DNA of 64,000 nucleotides from Bacteroidota bacterium (GTDB lineage: Bacteria; Bacteroidota; Bacteroidia; B-17B0; Aurantibacillaceae). The position numbers were made by a program, and so were the translations under genes. Of the stretch, positions 1 to 8,847 are shown in pieces. The stretch covers positions 185,377-249,376 of the forward strand of contig JAAFIQ010000003.1 of the NCBI GenBank assembly GCA_013298715.1, written 5' to 3'. Within the stretch, counting starts at the first letter, position 1, and the number at the start of each line of letters is the position of its first letter. The notes beneath the pieces were generated by a model. The model saw only the letters and a list, made by a program, of their open reading frames with translations, was not told the DNA's origin and made no database searches.

Positions 1-1623
1 TATTACACGTGCAAATTCATCACGTGCCTGAACGTTAAGCGATGTTTTTAAATAAGTACGTGGCGACATTTCTTTTCGGAAAGGTAATAATGAAAATGGG
101 AAAAAGGCGCGTGGCACTGAGAATGATACCTCTGGACCAAACTGCACCGTGTTGAATGAACCTTGAAGTTTACGTAAACTTGTTGCGTTTTCAATTGCCG
201 TTTTAGAATCGCTATTTAGTTGGCTTTGCGCTGAAATTGCACCTTGAAGTTTAATCTCGAAAAATTCGCCGCCTCTAAAGGTATTTTTGTTATTGTATAC
301 AATACTGCCATCTAAGCCTAAGTTACTCGATGTGTTGTTACCTTCAGTTTGAGTGGTAATGGCTTGTTTTATTAAGGGATTACAAATTATGTAACAATCT
401 AGTCGGCTACTGTATTCTTTGCTTTTAAAGAATTGGATAGAAACGTTTTTAAAAATATTTAATCCTACTAATTGTTTGTAGGTGAGTTCAGCTGTATCTT
501 TTCTGAATATTTGGCCAACATACAGATCCACGTAATTTGCAATTAAAACTTTTCTGTAAGGTAATTTTTTTCCATTAAGTAAATACACCATTTTGTTGTT
601 TTTTACTTTAATGGTATCAGTAAATTGTGTCTCTTGCACCTTGCCAATTATGGGTTCGGTAATTATGTATACATTTTGAAGTTTGTACTTTGTATGGCTT
701 GCAAGCACTAAAGAATCGCTATTGCTGCTGTATGGCTTTGAAAATTTTTTGATTTGAATTTCAACAGCAACTTGATTTGATTTTAAATTTGAATCTAAAT
801 TAAAAACAACATAAGCATTTTCAAAATTATAGTAACCATTATTTAAGCAATAGTTAGTTATACGCTGGCGTTCATTAGATATTGAGTACTCATCATAGTT
901 GTTACCGCGTTTTAGTAAATTATGCACCGTGTCAGCATAAATTAAATTTGCTATTTTGTCATCATCAATTCTGTATTTTATAGAACCTATAGTATAAGCA
1001 GGTTTAGGAACCAGATAGTAAGTTACGGTTACTCGCTTTTTACTTTTGTTTAACCGCTTGGGTTTAAACAGGCTAACACTATCTAACACATCGTTATTAA
1101 AGTAGCCTTTGCTAAACAAAAACTTTTTAAGTTGTAAACGTGTTTGTTCAGTTGCACTAGAATCAAGTATTACTGGGGCCTCACCAATATCTCTATAACT
1201 TTCTTTGGTTGTTGGACTTTCTTTATTTTTTAGCTTAGGTTGTTTTGGTTTTTTATTTTTGGCGGCACGTTTAATGTTTCTCTCATCGCAGGCTTTTACC
1301 CGGTTTGCATTTATCTCATCGTACCTTAAATTGCGTTTTATTTTTTCTTGTTTTAATTTTTCTTCATCAAATAAATTATACCACCAAACATAGAAATGAA
1401 AAGCCCTAAATAATTTTCTGTTTGGTTTTTGTCTTATAAATGCTTCCAATTCTGACGTTTCGATAGGAAGCTTTTTAGATTTATCAGCCACTTTAATTTC
1501 AACGCGTTGAACCAAATATTCATTTTGTTTTAATTTTTTTGTAGGATGACAAGATGTAATTAGTGCCGTAAAAAAAATTAGCACCAACACCTTAAAGTAA
1601 ATATGTTTGCAAATAGTTACCAA
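1..1623 (-). CDS. tamL: TamL-type Omp85 outer-membrane assembly lipoprotein (3' end beyond window)
   Basis: The minus-strand frame is open from 1623 to the window edge, about 541 residues, so the C-terminal barrel is largely missing. The N-terminus is a lipoprotein signal (positive start, hydrophobic stretch, lipobox ITSC followed by HPTKK). POTRA-like segments follow, such as FLFSKGYFNNDVLDSV, typical of the BamA/TamA family. In Bacteroidota a lipidated Omp85 of this kind is called TamL and works with TamB in envelope assembly. The start is probably TTG at 1623, because TAA lies directly upstream in frame. It diverges from the RNA methyltransferase gene with only 30 bases between. The family call is strong; TamL rather than another Omp85 rests on the lipobox. 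Confidence 0.8.
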   Translation of the reverse strand, partial: MVTICKHIYFKVLVLIFFTALITSCHPTKKLKQNEYLVQRVEIKVADKSKKLPIETSELEAFIRQKPNRKLFRAFHFYVWWYNLFDEEKLKQEKIKRNLRYDEINANRVKACDERNIKRAAKNKKPKQPKLKNKESPTTKESYRDIGEAPVILDSSATEQTRLQLKKFLFSKGYFNNDVLDSVSLFKPKRLNKSKKRVTVTYYLVPKPAYTIGSIKYRIDDDKIANLIYADTVHNLLKRGNNYDEYSISNERQRITNYCLNNGYYNFENAYVVFNLDSNLKSNQVAVEIQIKKFSKPYSSNSDSLVLASHTKYKLQNVYIITEPIIGKVQETQFTDTIKVKNNKMVYLLNGKKLPYRKVLIANYVDLYVGQIFRKDTAELTYKQLVGLNIFKNVSIQFFKSKEYSSRLDCYIICNPLIKQAITTQTEGNNTSSNLGLDGSIVYNNKNTFRGGEFFEIKLQGAISAQSQLNSDSKTAIENATSLRKLQGSFNTVQFGPEVSFSVPRAFFPFSLLPFRKEMSPRTYLKTSLNVQARDEFARVI

Positions 1624-1653
1624 TTAAATTAGTTTACTAATTTAGCTGAAATT

Positions 1654-2415
1654 ATGATTAGTAAGAACCAAATTAGTTTTATTAAGAGTTTGCATTTAAA
1701 AAAAAATAGAGATGCCGAGCAACTATTTATAGCCGAAGGAGTAAAGACTGTTTTAGAGCTTATAAATGACAAAAATAATTTGGTAACACAACTTTATGCA
1801 GAGGTTGATTTTATTGAGAAAAACAAAAAACTATTAGAAGATTCAAATGTAAATTGTTTTGAGGTAAATGAACGTGAATTACAGCGAATAAGCCTACAAG
1901 TTGCGCCAAATAAGGTGTTGGCTGTTTGTAATTATTTTAAGGGAAGAGATATTAAAATAAATGGTACTAAGGATTTTTGTATTTTTTTAGATGATATACG
2001 CGACCCAGGGAATTTTGGTACAATAATTAGGTTAGCAAGTTGGTTTGGTGTAAAAACTATTTTTTGTTCGCCTACAACCTGTGAATTATACAACTCAAAA
2101 GTGATACAGGCCAGCATGGGCGCATTTTTAAGAGTAAATTGTGTTTATATGAATTTAGAGGAAGTTATAAAAACCTACGGTTTTTCAAAAATTTATGGGG
2201 CCTTTTTAGAGGGCGATAATTTTTATAAACAACAATTAAATAATGGCCTACTTGTTATTGGTAACGAAGCAAACGGCATTGGGCAAGAAAATATAAAACA
2301 TGTAACCCAAAAAATTACAATTCCATCGCATAGCGAAAATAACACGGAATCTTTGAATGCAGGCACAGCAACAGCAATTCTATTATCAGAATTTTTTAGA
2401 CAAAAAAATTATTAA
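1654..2415 (+). CDS. SpoU/TrmH-family RNA 2'-O-methyltransferase
   Basis: This 253-residue protein carries the three SPOUT motifs of the SpoU family: motif 1 with DPGNFGTIIRLA (about 117-128), motif 2 with VIGNEANGIG (201-210), and motif 3 with SLNAGTATAILLSEF (233-247). The N-terminal part (about 1-100) matches the substrate-binding domain of TrmH/RlmB-like enzymes. It methylates ribose 2'-OH in rRNA or tRNA using SAM; the exact target cannot be read from sequence. It diverges from tamL, and its stop codon overlaps the stop of the convergent FKBP gene by four bases, so the two genes share their 3' ends. Confidence 0.9.
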   Translation: MISKNQISFIKSLHLKKNRDAEQLFIAEGVKTVLELINDKNNLVTQLYAEVDFIEKNKKLLEDSNVNCFEVNERELQRISLQVAPNKVLAVCNYFKGRDIKINGTKDFCIFLDDIRDPGNFGTIIRLASWFGVKTIFCSPTTCELYNSKVIQASMGAFLRVNCVYMNLEEVIKTYGFSKIYGAFLEGDNFYKQQLNNGLLVIGNEANGIGQENIKHVTQKITIPSHSENNTESLNAGTATAILLSEFFRQKNY

Positions 2416-2924
2416 TGATGATGCCCGCCTGGACCATGCACATGGCCATGATCTAATTCCTCAGGAGAGGCAGTTCTAACGTTCAATACTTCACCAATAA
2501 AGTGTAAATCATAACCAGCTAAAGGGTGGTTAAAATCCATTGTAACATGCGCATCAGCAATTTCAATTACTTTGCCAACCAACAAATTTCCATCAGCATC
2601 ATTCATTTCAATATCTTCATCCAATTTAATTCGCTCGCTATCAAATTTACCATCTAAGATAAAAACAGATTTGTCTATTTTAGCAACATAATCTTTTTCG
2701 TAGGGACCGTAAGCTTTGGTTGAGCCAATGTTAAAATCAAATTTATCACCAGCTTGTTTGCCTTCTAGGTGCATTTCAAAATCGGGTAACACGCCACCGT
2801 GACCATTTAAAAACACAAATGGATGTTCGGCACTTGTTTGTTCTATCAATTCTTCTGGTTCGTTATTTTTGCTTGCTGTTAAATAATAATTAACAGAAAC
2901 TACAGTGTTGTGCGTTACTTTCAT
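2412..2924 (-). CDS. slyD: SlyD-like FKBP-type peptidyl-prolyl isomerase
   Basis: At 170 residues this is the SlyD length class. The FKBP core begins at about residue 8 (VVSVNYYLTA), with the short-flap region GVLPDFEMHLEGKQAGDKF followed by the insert-in-flap chaperone domain. The C-terminus is His/Gly-rich (HGHVHGPGGHHH), as in SlyD proteins that bind nickel or other metals. Predicted role is cytoplasmic proline isomerase, chaperone and metallochaperone. It follows cdaA on the same strand after a 33-base gap, so it may be the last gene of the sixA-ppk1-ppx-cdaA operon. Its stop overlaps the stop of the facing methyltransferase gene. Confidence 0.88.
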   Translation of the reverse strand: MKVTHNTVVSVNYYLTASKNNEPEELIEQTSAEHPFVFLNGHGGVLPDFEMHLEGKQAGDKFDFNIGSTKAYGPYEKDYVAKIDKSVFILDGKFDSERIKLDEDIEMNDADGNLLVGKVIEIADAHVTMDFNHPLAGYDLHFIGEVLNVRTASPEELDHGHVHGPGGHHH

Positions 2925-2957
2925 TTTTTAAAATTTAAGGTGGCAAATATAGGGTTA

Positions 2958-3767
2958 TTACTTAATTATGCTGAGGTTTTTTTCTAATAAAAAATTTAAT
3001 TTTTCTTTTGTTAAATTGGCTTCAATTTCTCCATTTATAGTTAATGAAACAGCACCAGTTTGTTCGCTTACAGAAATAGCAATGGCATCCGTATTTTCGG
3101 TAACCCCAACTGCAGCTCTGTGGCGCATGCCGTAGTGCGCAGGGAAATTTTCTTTTTCGGTAACAGGTAAAACGCAACGTGCAGCAACAATACGATTATT
3201 TACAATAATTACGGCGCCATCGTGTAAAGGCGAATTTTTATAAAAAATATTTTCTAACAAACGATTTGAAAGCGTTGAGTCAATTTCATCGCCAGTAGAA
3301 ATAAAAAATTTTAAGTCTGTTTTTCTTGCAATTACAATAAGTGCGCCAGTTTTGGTAGCACTCATATTAAAACAAGCCAGCACTAAATCTTTAAGATTAA
3401 GGTTTGCATTGTAGGCATTTGTATTAGAAAAATTAAAAGTAAGAATTGATTTTAAGCTGTTGTTTTTTAAAAACTCGTTAGAGCCCAAGTACAACAAAAA
3501 TTTTCGTATCTCAGGCTGAAAAACGATCATAATCACAATTACACCAACATCTATAAATTTAGAAACGATGGTGGTAAGCAACTTTAATTCTAAGGCTTTA
3601 ATAATGATGTAAGCCAAATAAATAAATGCTAAACCAAAAAATATATTTACAGCACTTGTACCTTTAACCAAATTGTATGCTAAATATAAAACAAGCGCAA
3701 CCAAAAAAATATCTATTGCATCTGTAATTCCAAATTTAATAAAAAAAGATATTATTAAAATGGGCAT
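2958..3767 (-). CDS. cdaA: Membrane diadenylate cyclase, CdaA type (c-di-AMP synthase)
   Basis: This 269-residue protein has three N-terminal hydrophobic segments (about 17-33, 39-57, 66-84) and a cytoplasmic DAC domain. Both catalytic signatures are intact: DGA at 183-185 (in SPLHDGAVII) and RHR at 215-217 (in YGMRHRAAVGVTE). It condenses two ATP to cyclic di-AMP, which controls osmolyte and cell-wall homeostasis in many bacteria. The gene starts one base after the ppx stop and is likely cotranscribed with the polyphosphate genes. The partner regulator CdaR is not seen here. Recognition is firm. Confidence 0.93.
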   Translation of the reverse strand: MPILIISFFIKFGITDAIDIFLVALVLYLAYNLVKGTSAVNIFFGLAFIYLAYIIIKALELKLLTTIVSKFIDVGVIVIMIVFQPEIRKFLLYLGSNEFLKNNSLKSILTFNFSNTNAYNANLNLKDLVLACFNMSATKTGALIVIARKTDLKFFISTGDEIDSTLSNRLLENIFYKNSPLHDGAVIIVNNRIVAARCVLPVTEKENFPAHYGMRHRAAVGVTENTDAIAISVSEQTGAVSLTINGEIEANLTKEKLNFLLEKNLSIIK

Positions 3768-3768
3768 T

Positions 3769-4659
3769 TTATTTTACAAGTGTTTTAGAATGTGCTTCGT
3801 ACATGGCGTGTACAAGTCCGTCGGATAAGCCAACCTGTGGCACAAATACTTTCTCAATATCGCCATTTTTCATTACTGTTAGAAACACTTTTGCCGCATG
3901 AATAATTACATCTGCTCTATCTGGTTTTAAATCTAGGCGCTCAATTCTTTCTTGTATTGTATATGAATTCAACATGTCGTAAATAGCTTTTACTCTGTCG
4001 TAGCTAATGTGTTTGGTTTCTTTTTTACCACTTAGTTTAAAAATTTTATTTATGTTACCACCAGATCCTATTGCACTTAAAGGATGTATACCAACCGTGT
4101 TTCGTTTTACCCAAACTTTCATTTCTTCCCATTCTTGTTTATCTACTTTATCGAGGAGCATGCGCACTGTGCCTATGTTAAAGGATTTTGAGGCAATCAC
4201 CTTACTGTCAAAATACAGGGTAAGTTCTGTGCTACCACCACCTACATCAATATACATGTAAGCATGTTTAGGATTTAGCAATTCTTCAATGTGGTTACTA
4301 AAAACTAAAGAGGCTTCTAGTTTTCCATCAATAATTTCTAAATCAATATTTGCTTCGTCTTTTACACGTTTAATAATTTCGTTTCCGTTCGTTGCATCGC
4401 GCATAGCACTTGTAGCAACCGCTCTGTAACTAACTACATCATACGCTTTTATTAAATAATAAAATCCTTTAAGTGCAGTAATTAATTGTGTGACTTTTTC
4501 TTCCGAAATTTTTCCATTCAAAAAAACATCTGTACCTAATCGAACAGGCATTCTTATTAACTCTTCTTTGCTATAATGTGGTTTGCCATCAACATTATGA
4601 ACTCTACAAAACAACAACCTAATGGCGTTGCTTCCTATATCTATAGCTGCAAATACCAT
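3769..4659 (-). CDS. ppx: Ppx/GppA-family exopolyphosphatase
   Basis: This 296-residue protein is a short single-module member of the family (classical Ppx is about 500). It has the ASKHA phosphate-binding loops: FAAIDIGSNAIRLLF near the N-terminus, YIDVGGGSTELTLYF around 135-149, and SAIGSGGNINKIF around 196-208. Predicted to hydrolyse terminal phosphates of polyphosphate and possibly pppGpp; the two activities cannot be separated by sequence. It sits between ppk1 and cdaA with one-base gaps on both sides, which supports a polyphosphate role. Confidence 0.88.
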   Translation of the reverse strand: MVFAAIDIGSNAIRLLFCRVHNVDGKPHYSKEELIRMPVRLGTDVFLNGKISEEKVTQLITALKGFYYLIKAYDVVSYRAVATSAMRDATNGNEIIKRVKDEANIDLEIIDGKLEASLVFSNHIEELLNPKHAYMYIDVGGGSTELTLYFDSKVIASKSFNIGTVRMLLDKVDKQEWEEMKVWVKRNTVGIHPLSAIGSGGNINKIFKLSGKKETKHISYDRVKAIYDMLNSYTIQERIERLDLKPDRADVIIHAAKVFLTVMKNGDIEKVFVPQVGLSDGLVHAMYEAHSKTLVK

Positions 4660-4660
4660 A

Positions 4661-6766
4661 TTAGTTATAAATTATTTTTTCAGTTTTTGATTCAAGTAAA
4701 TACTTTGCTTTATCTTTTGAAATGTAATCGTAAATGGCATCTTGCACCCGCACTTTTTTCTCGCCGGGTTTAGCTTTTTTATAAATATTTTCTTGTTTTT
4801 TATCTAATATTCTAACTTTGGTATTTCCTGAAAGTTGAATATTTATAATGGTTTTAAGCATAGTTCTGATTTCTTCATCATAAATAGGCACAGCTACTTC
4901 GCTCCTAGAATCAAGGTTACGGCTCATCCAATCGGCACTTGATAAGTACATTTTTTCTTGTCCGCCATTGTGGAAAATGAAAATACGTGTATGCTCTAGG
5001 TATTTATCTACAATGCTGTAGGCGTTAATATTATCACTCCATCCTTCGCACTCAGTAACTAATGAGCAAATACCTCTGATAATTAATGTAATTTCAACAC
5101 CTGCTTTACTTGCCTCATATAATTTTTCAATCATATCTTTATCAACTAGGCTATTCATTTTTAAAGTTATAGCTGCTGGTTTTTTCTTTTTGGCTTGTTG
5201 AATTTCGTTATTAATTAACTCAACAAAAAATTGACGCATCATAAAAGGCGCAACCACCAAGTGTTTAAACGGATATATTTTAAAATTGTTTTCGTAAAAC
5301 TCAAAAAGCTTGTTTAGCTCTTCAGCAATGTTTTTGTTTGACGTAAGCAGCGAAAAATCGGTATAAATACGGGCAGTTTTTTCGTTAAAATTGCCTGTTC
5401 CAATATGTGCAAAGTATTGCGTTTTTCCTTTTTCTTTGGTTGTAATTAAAAATAGTTTTGAGTGAACTTTTAATCCTGGTACACCATAAATCACTTTTGC
5501 ACCTTCTTCTTGTAATTTATTTGCCCAATAAATATTATTCTCTTCATCAAATCGTGCTTGTAACTCAACCAGTACAGTAACTTTTTTTCCGTTTTTTATA
5601 GCGTTAACCAAGGCATTTGCAATTTGGCTCGAATCTGCAACACGGTACAAAGTAATTTTAATGCTCTCAACATTTGGGTCGATGGATGCTTCGCGCAATA
5701 AATTAATTATGTGGTTGTAGGTATGATAAGGATAATGTAACAGTATGTCGCATTCTCTAATAACTTTAAGTGTTGTAAACGCATTATGAATTAAGTACTT
5801 GTGTTGAAGAGCTGGAGGATGATTATAAATTAAATTTTTTTCGCCAAGGTTTGGAAAGCCAATAAAATCTTTAAAGTTATGGTACCTACCACCTGGTATT
5901 GCGTTATCTTTTTTACTCATTCCTAATTTGCGCATAATGTAACGCAACATATCGTTTGGCATTGCAGCATCGTAAACAAAGCGAACTGGTAGCCCTTGTT
6001 TACGTGCCTTAACACTTTTTGATATTTTTTCAATCATGCTTTTGCTTACATCATTATCAATGTCTAATTCTGCGTCGCGTGTTAGTTTTATGTTGTAGGC
6101 TTCTACCGTTCTAAATCCAAATACATCAAAAATTTGATTGGCATTAAAACGAATTACATCATCAAGTAAAATAATATAATGTTTGTTGCCTTGCTTTGGC
6201 AGTACAACAAATCTACTTCTGCTGGATGGTATTTCTATTAGCGCAAACTTATTTTTTTGATTCGTAACAATGGCCTCTAATTTTAAATACATGTAGCTGG
6301 CTTTATCCTTCATGTAAGGAAAAGGTTTGGTATCATCTATCATTACAGGGAATAGCGAGGAGATAATATCCTGAGCAAAAATATCTTTAATATAATTTTG
6401 TTGCGGAATAGATAGTTGCTGTTCGTTAATTATAAAAACATTATTAGCAGCTAATTCTTTAAGCAAATTTTGATACGTTGCTTCAAATTTATTTTGTTGT
6501 TCAATAACTTTTCGTTGCAATTTAGTAAGTAATTCTTTAGGGTCTTCGCCATAAATATCTTCAGCCTTTTTACCAAGTTTGGTGAGGCGCTTTATTGTGG
6601 CTACGCGCACCCGATAAAACTCATCGCGGTTATTGCTAAATATTCCTAAAAATTTTAAGCGTTCAATTAGTGGTGTAGTTTTATCAGCAGCTTCTTGCAA
6701 CACGCGTTCGTTAAAGGATAGCCAGCTAATTTCACGGTTAATATAGGGTGATTGCTTTTTTTTCAT
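4661..6766 (-). CDS. ppk1: Polyphosphate kinase 1
   Basis: This 701-residue protein is the full length of the PPK1 family. The N-terminal domain opens with YINREISWLSFNERVLQEA. The catalytic half holds the phospholipase-D-like histidine region (GLKVHSKLFLITTKEKG, then FAHIGTGNFNEKTARIYTDF) and the second histidine region (FIFHNGGQEKMYLSSADWM, followed by RNLDSRSEVAVPI). It reversibly transfers the ATP gamma-phosphate to polyphosphate through an autophosphorylated His. It is flanked by a SixA-like phosphatase and ppx in one operon, placing synthesis and degradation under one transcript. Confidence 0.95.
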   Translation of the reverse strand: MKKKQSPYINREISWLSFNERVLQEAADKTTPLIERLKFLGIFSNNRDEFYRVRVATIKRLTKLGKKAEDIYGEDPKELLTKLQRKVIEQQNKFEATYQNLLKELAANNVFIINEQQLSIPQQNYIKDIFAQDIISSLFPVMIDDTKPFPYMKDKASYMYLKLEAIVTNQKNKFALIEIPSSRSRFVVLPKQGNKHYIILLDDVIRFNANQIFDVFGFRTVEAYNIKLTRDAELDIDNDVSKSMIEKISKSVKARKQGLPVRFVYDAAMPNDMLRYIMRKLGMSKKDNAIPGGRYHNFKDFIGFPNLGEKNLIYNHPPALQHKYLIHNAFTTLKVIRECDILLHYPYHTYNHIINLLREASIDPNVESIKITLYRVADSSQIANALVNAIKNGKKVTVLVELQARFDEENNIYWANKLQEEGAKVIYGVPGLKVHSKLFLITTKEKGKTQYFAHIGTGNFNEKTARIYTDFSLLTSNKNIAEELNKLFEFYENNFKIYPFKHLVVAPFMMRQFFVELINNEIQQAKKKKPAAITLKMNSLVDKDMIEKLYEASKAGVEITLIIRGICSLVTECEGWSDNINAYSIVDKYLEHTRIFIFHNGGQEKMYLSSADWMSRNLDSRSEVAVPIYDEEIRTMLKTIINIQLSGNTKVRILDKKQENIYKKAKPGEKKVRVQDAIYDYISKDKAKYLLESKTEKIIYN

Positions 6767-6767
6767 T

Positions 6768-7271
6768 TTAATCGTTTTTGTAATCTTTTGGGAATCGGTG
6801 AAAATTTATTTTGCCTTTTAGTTGTGTTACTTGTTTCCAATCGGTTGTGTTAAATGAAATACTGACAATGCCACAAGTTGGAACGTTTTCGAAAAATAAA
6901 TCATTGTTTAGTTCATTACAACAATTTGTTGTGAATGGGTTATGCCCAACAATCATTACTTTATTATAATTCTCTGAAATCGCTTCAATAACAGAAAAAA
7001 CGGTTGTAACGTTAGATTCGTAAATTTTTGAATTCAATTCTACGTTTTTTAAATTAAATTTTGAAGCCCGCACATAAATCATAGCTGTGCTAATGGTGCG
7101 TGTGGCGGTGCTACAAATTATAAAATCTGGTGCTGAGTGCGTTTTAGTATACCATTCAAATTGTTCGTAAGCATTGCTGTAACCTCTATCGTTTAATGGT
7201 CTATCAATATCTTTTAAATATTCGTTGCCCCAATCGCTTTTGGCATGACGCACAAAAATTAATTCTTTCAT
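6768..7271 (-). CDS. SixA-like histidine phosphatase
   Basis: This 167-residue protein belongs to the histidine phosphatase (phosphoglycerate-mutase-like) superfamily. The RHG-type motif is near the N-terminus (IFVRHAKSDWGN, catalytic His9). The second catalytic His lies in VMIVGHNPFTTNCC at about 105-118. The short length and RHAKS form match SixA, known in E. coli for dephosphorylating phosphohistidine. It is the first gene of the polyphosphate/c-di-AMP operon, one base ahead of ppk1. That position makes a phosphohistidine or polyphosphate-linked substrate plausible, but this is inference. Confidence 0.82.
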   Translation of the reverse strand: MKELIFVRHAKSDWGNEYLKDIDRPLNDRGYSNAYEQFEWYTKTHSAPDFIICSTATRTISTAMIYVRASKFNLKNVELNSKIYESNVTTVFSVIEAISENYNKVMIVGHNPFTTNCCNELNNDLFFENVPTCGIVSISFNTTDWKQVTQLKGKINFHRFPKDYKND

Positions 7272-7343
7272 TTTATCAGTTTAAAACTCTTACGCAAATA
7301 AAAAAAATAATTAAGTAAATTTACTCTAATTACATAAATTGTT

Positions 7344-8564
7344 ATGAGTAATAATTCAACAATAAAATGCCCAAGTTGTGCAGCTGAATTTCCTATTGGT
7401 ACAGCGCTATCTAACGAAATTGAAACAGACATTAGAAACCGCTATTTAAAAAAATATAACGAAGAAAAGGCTAAAATGGATGCCGAAAAGGCCCTTATAG
7501 CCAAGGAAGCAGAGAAATTAAAAATCCAAGAAGAAAATCAACAAAAATTGATTAATGAAAAAGTGGCACTGCAAAAAAGTGTTTTAGAACAAGAGGCATT
7601 AAAGAAAGTAACAGCCGAAATGGACCTAAAATTTAAAGCGCTTAACATTGAGTTAATAGAAAAAGAGCAAAAACTTAAACTAAGCCAGCAAGCCGAGTTA
7701 GATTTAATGAAGCGCGAAAAGGAATTAAAAGAAAAAGAAGAAAGCTTGAAACTGGATGTTGAGAAAAAATTATTAGAAAGAGAAAAAGAAATTGCCGTAC
7801 ATATTCAAAAAATTGAGGCAGAAAAATCACAGCTAAAAATAAAGGAGCTTGAGAAAAAAATTGCCGATCAAAATGATTTAGTGGAAGTGATGAAACGTAA
7901 AGCAGACCAAGGTAGCATGCAGTTACAAGGAGAGGTACAAGAGTTGGCTTTAGAAGAATTATTAAAAAGTACTTTTCCGTTTGATAGTATTGAAGAAGTT
8001 GCGAAAGGAGTAAAAGGCGCAGATTGCGTGCAATTGGTGAGAAATAATATTGCTCAAGTATGCGGAAGAATTATTTATGAGAGCAAACGCACAAAAGCTT
8101 TTTCTAACGAGTGGATTGAAAAATTGAAAACAGATATGCGCGCCCAACAAGCGGATATTGCCGTAATTGTAACAGAAACCTTGCCAAAAGATATGATAGA
8201 TTTTGGGATTAAAGACGGGGTTTGGATTTGTAAATTTGGTGATGTAAAGGCTGTTTCGTTTTTATTGAGAGATAGTTTAATTAAAATTAATTCCGCATTA
8301 ATAAGTCAAGAAAACAAAGGCGATAAAATGCAATTGCTTTATAATTTTTTAACCAGTAATGAGTTTAAACAAAACATGGATGCTATTGCCGAAGGTTTTT
8401 TAAGCTTGCGTGAAGGCATTGTAAAAGAGCGTATGCAAATGGAAAAAATTTGGAAAGAACGCGAAAAACAATTGGATAAAGTTTTATTGAATACATCACA
8501 ATTTTATGGATCCATACAAGGTATTGCCGGCAGTGCTGTTGCTGATTTAAAAATGTTGGAGTAG
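7344..8564 (+). CDS. DUF2130 coiled-coil protein
   Basis: This 406-residue protein begins with a CPSCAAEFPI knuckle (one CxxC pair). About 160 residues of Lys/Glu-rich coiled coil follow (about 30-195), then a globular DUF2130 domain starting near QGEVQELALEELLKSTFPFD and including GADCVQLVRNN, GRIIYESKRTKAFSNEWIEKL and AVIVTETLPKDM. The domain resembles the restriction-nuclease-like core also seen in RmuC-type proteins, so a DNA-related role is possible. No function is established. It diverges from the sixA operon across a 72-base gap and is monocistronic by layout. Confidence 0.85.
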   Translation: MSNNSTIKCPSCAAEFPIGTALSNEIETDIRNRYLKKYNEEKAKMDAEKALIAKEAEKLKIQEENQQKLINEKVALQKSVLEQEALKKVTAEMDLKFKALNIELIEKEQKLKLSQQAELDLMKREKELKEKEESLKLDVEKKLLEREKEIAVHIQKIEAEKSQLKIKELEKKIADQNDLVEVMKRKADQGSMQLQGEVQELALEELLKSTFPFDSIEEVAKGVKGADCVQLVRNNIAQVCGRIIYESKRTKAFSNEWIEKLKTDMRAQQADIAVIVTETLPKDMIDFGIKDGVWICKFGDVKAVSFLLRDSLIKINSALISQENKGDKMQLLYNFLTSNEFKQNMDAIAEGFLSLREGIVKERMQMEKIWKEREKQLDKVLLNTSQFYGSIQGIAGSAVADLKMLE

Positions 8565-8689
8565 ATTTTTTTTAAAATGTATTATGACAGAGATTTCGAA
8601 TGGGCTTTAAGCGACTGAATATTGCTATAATTCCAATTATAACGTTTATTTAGTCCAATCTACTTCTTCTTTTTCATTTATACTTCTTC

Positions 8690-8729
8690 AAAAAAATCTT
8701 ACGTAGTTATAATTATACAAGATTTTTTT
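8690..8729. terminator. AT-rich inverted repeat between convergent genes
   Basis: An 11-base perfect inverted repeat (AAAAAAATCTT at 8690-8700, AAGATTTTTTT at 8719-8729) encloses an 18-base AT-rich loop. It lies in the 283-base gap between the convergent DUF2130 and dacB genes, where a bidirectional terminator is expected. The stem contains only one G-C pair, so termination strength is doubtful. Nothing else is recognisable in 8565-8847. Confidence 0.4.
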
Positions 8730-8847
8730 CATCGTCTAAATAAAAAATAATTTCACATATTTATACTAATTAATAACTACAATTGGTAGAATCATGGACT
8801 ATTTATTTTGAGTCAATGTTATCTGTTAAGCGAGTTTGTTATGATTA

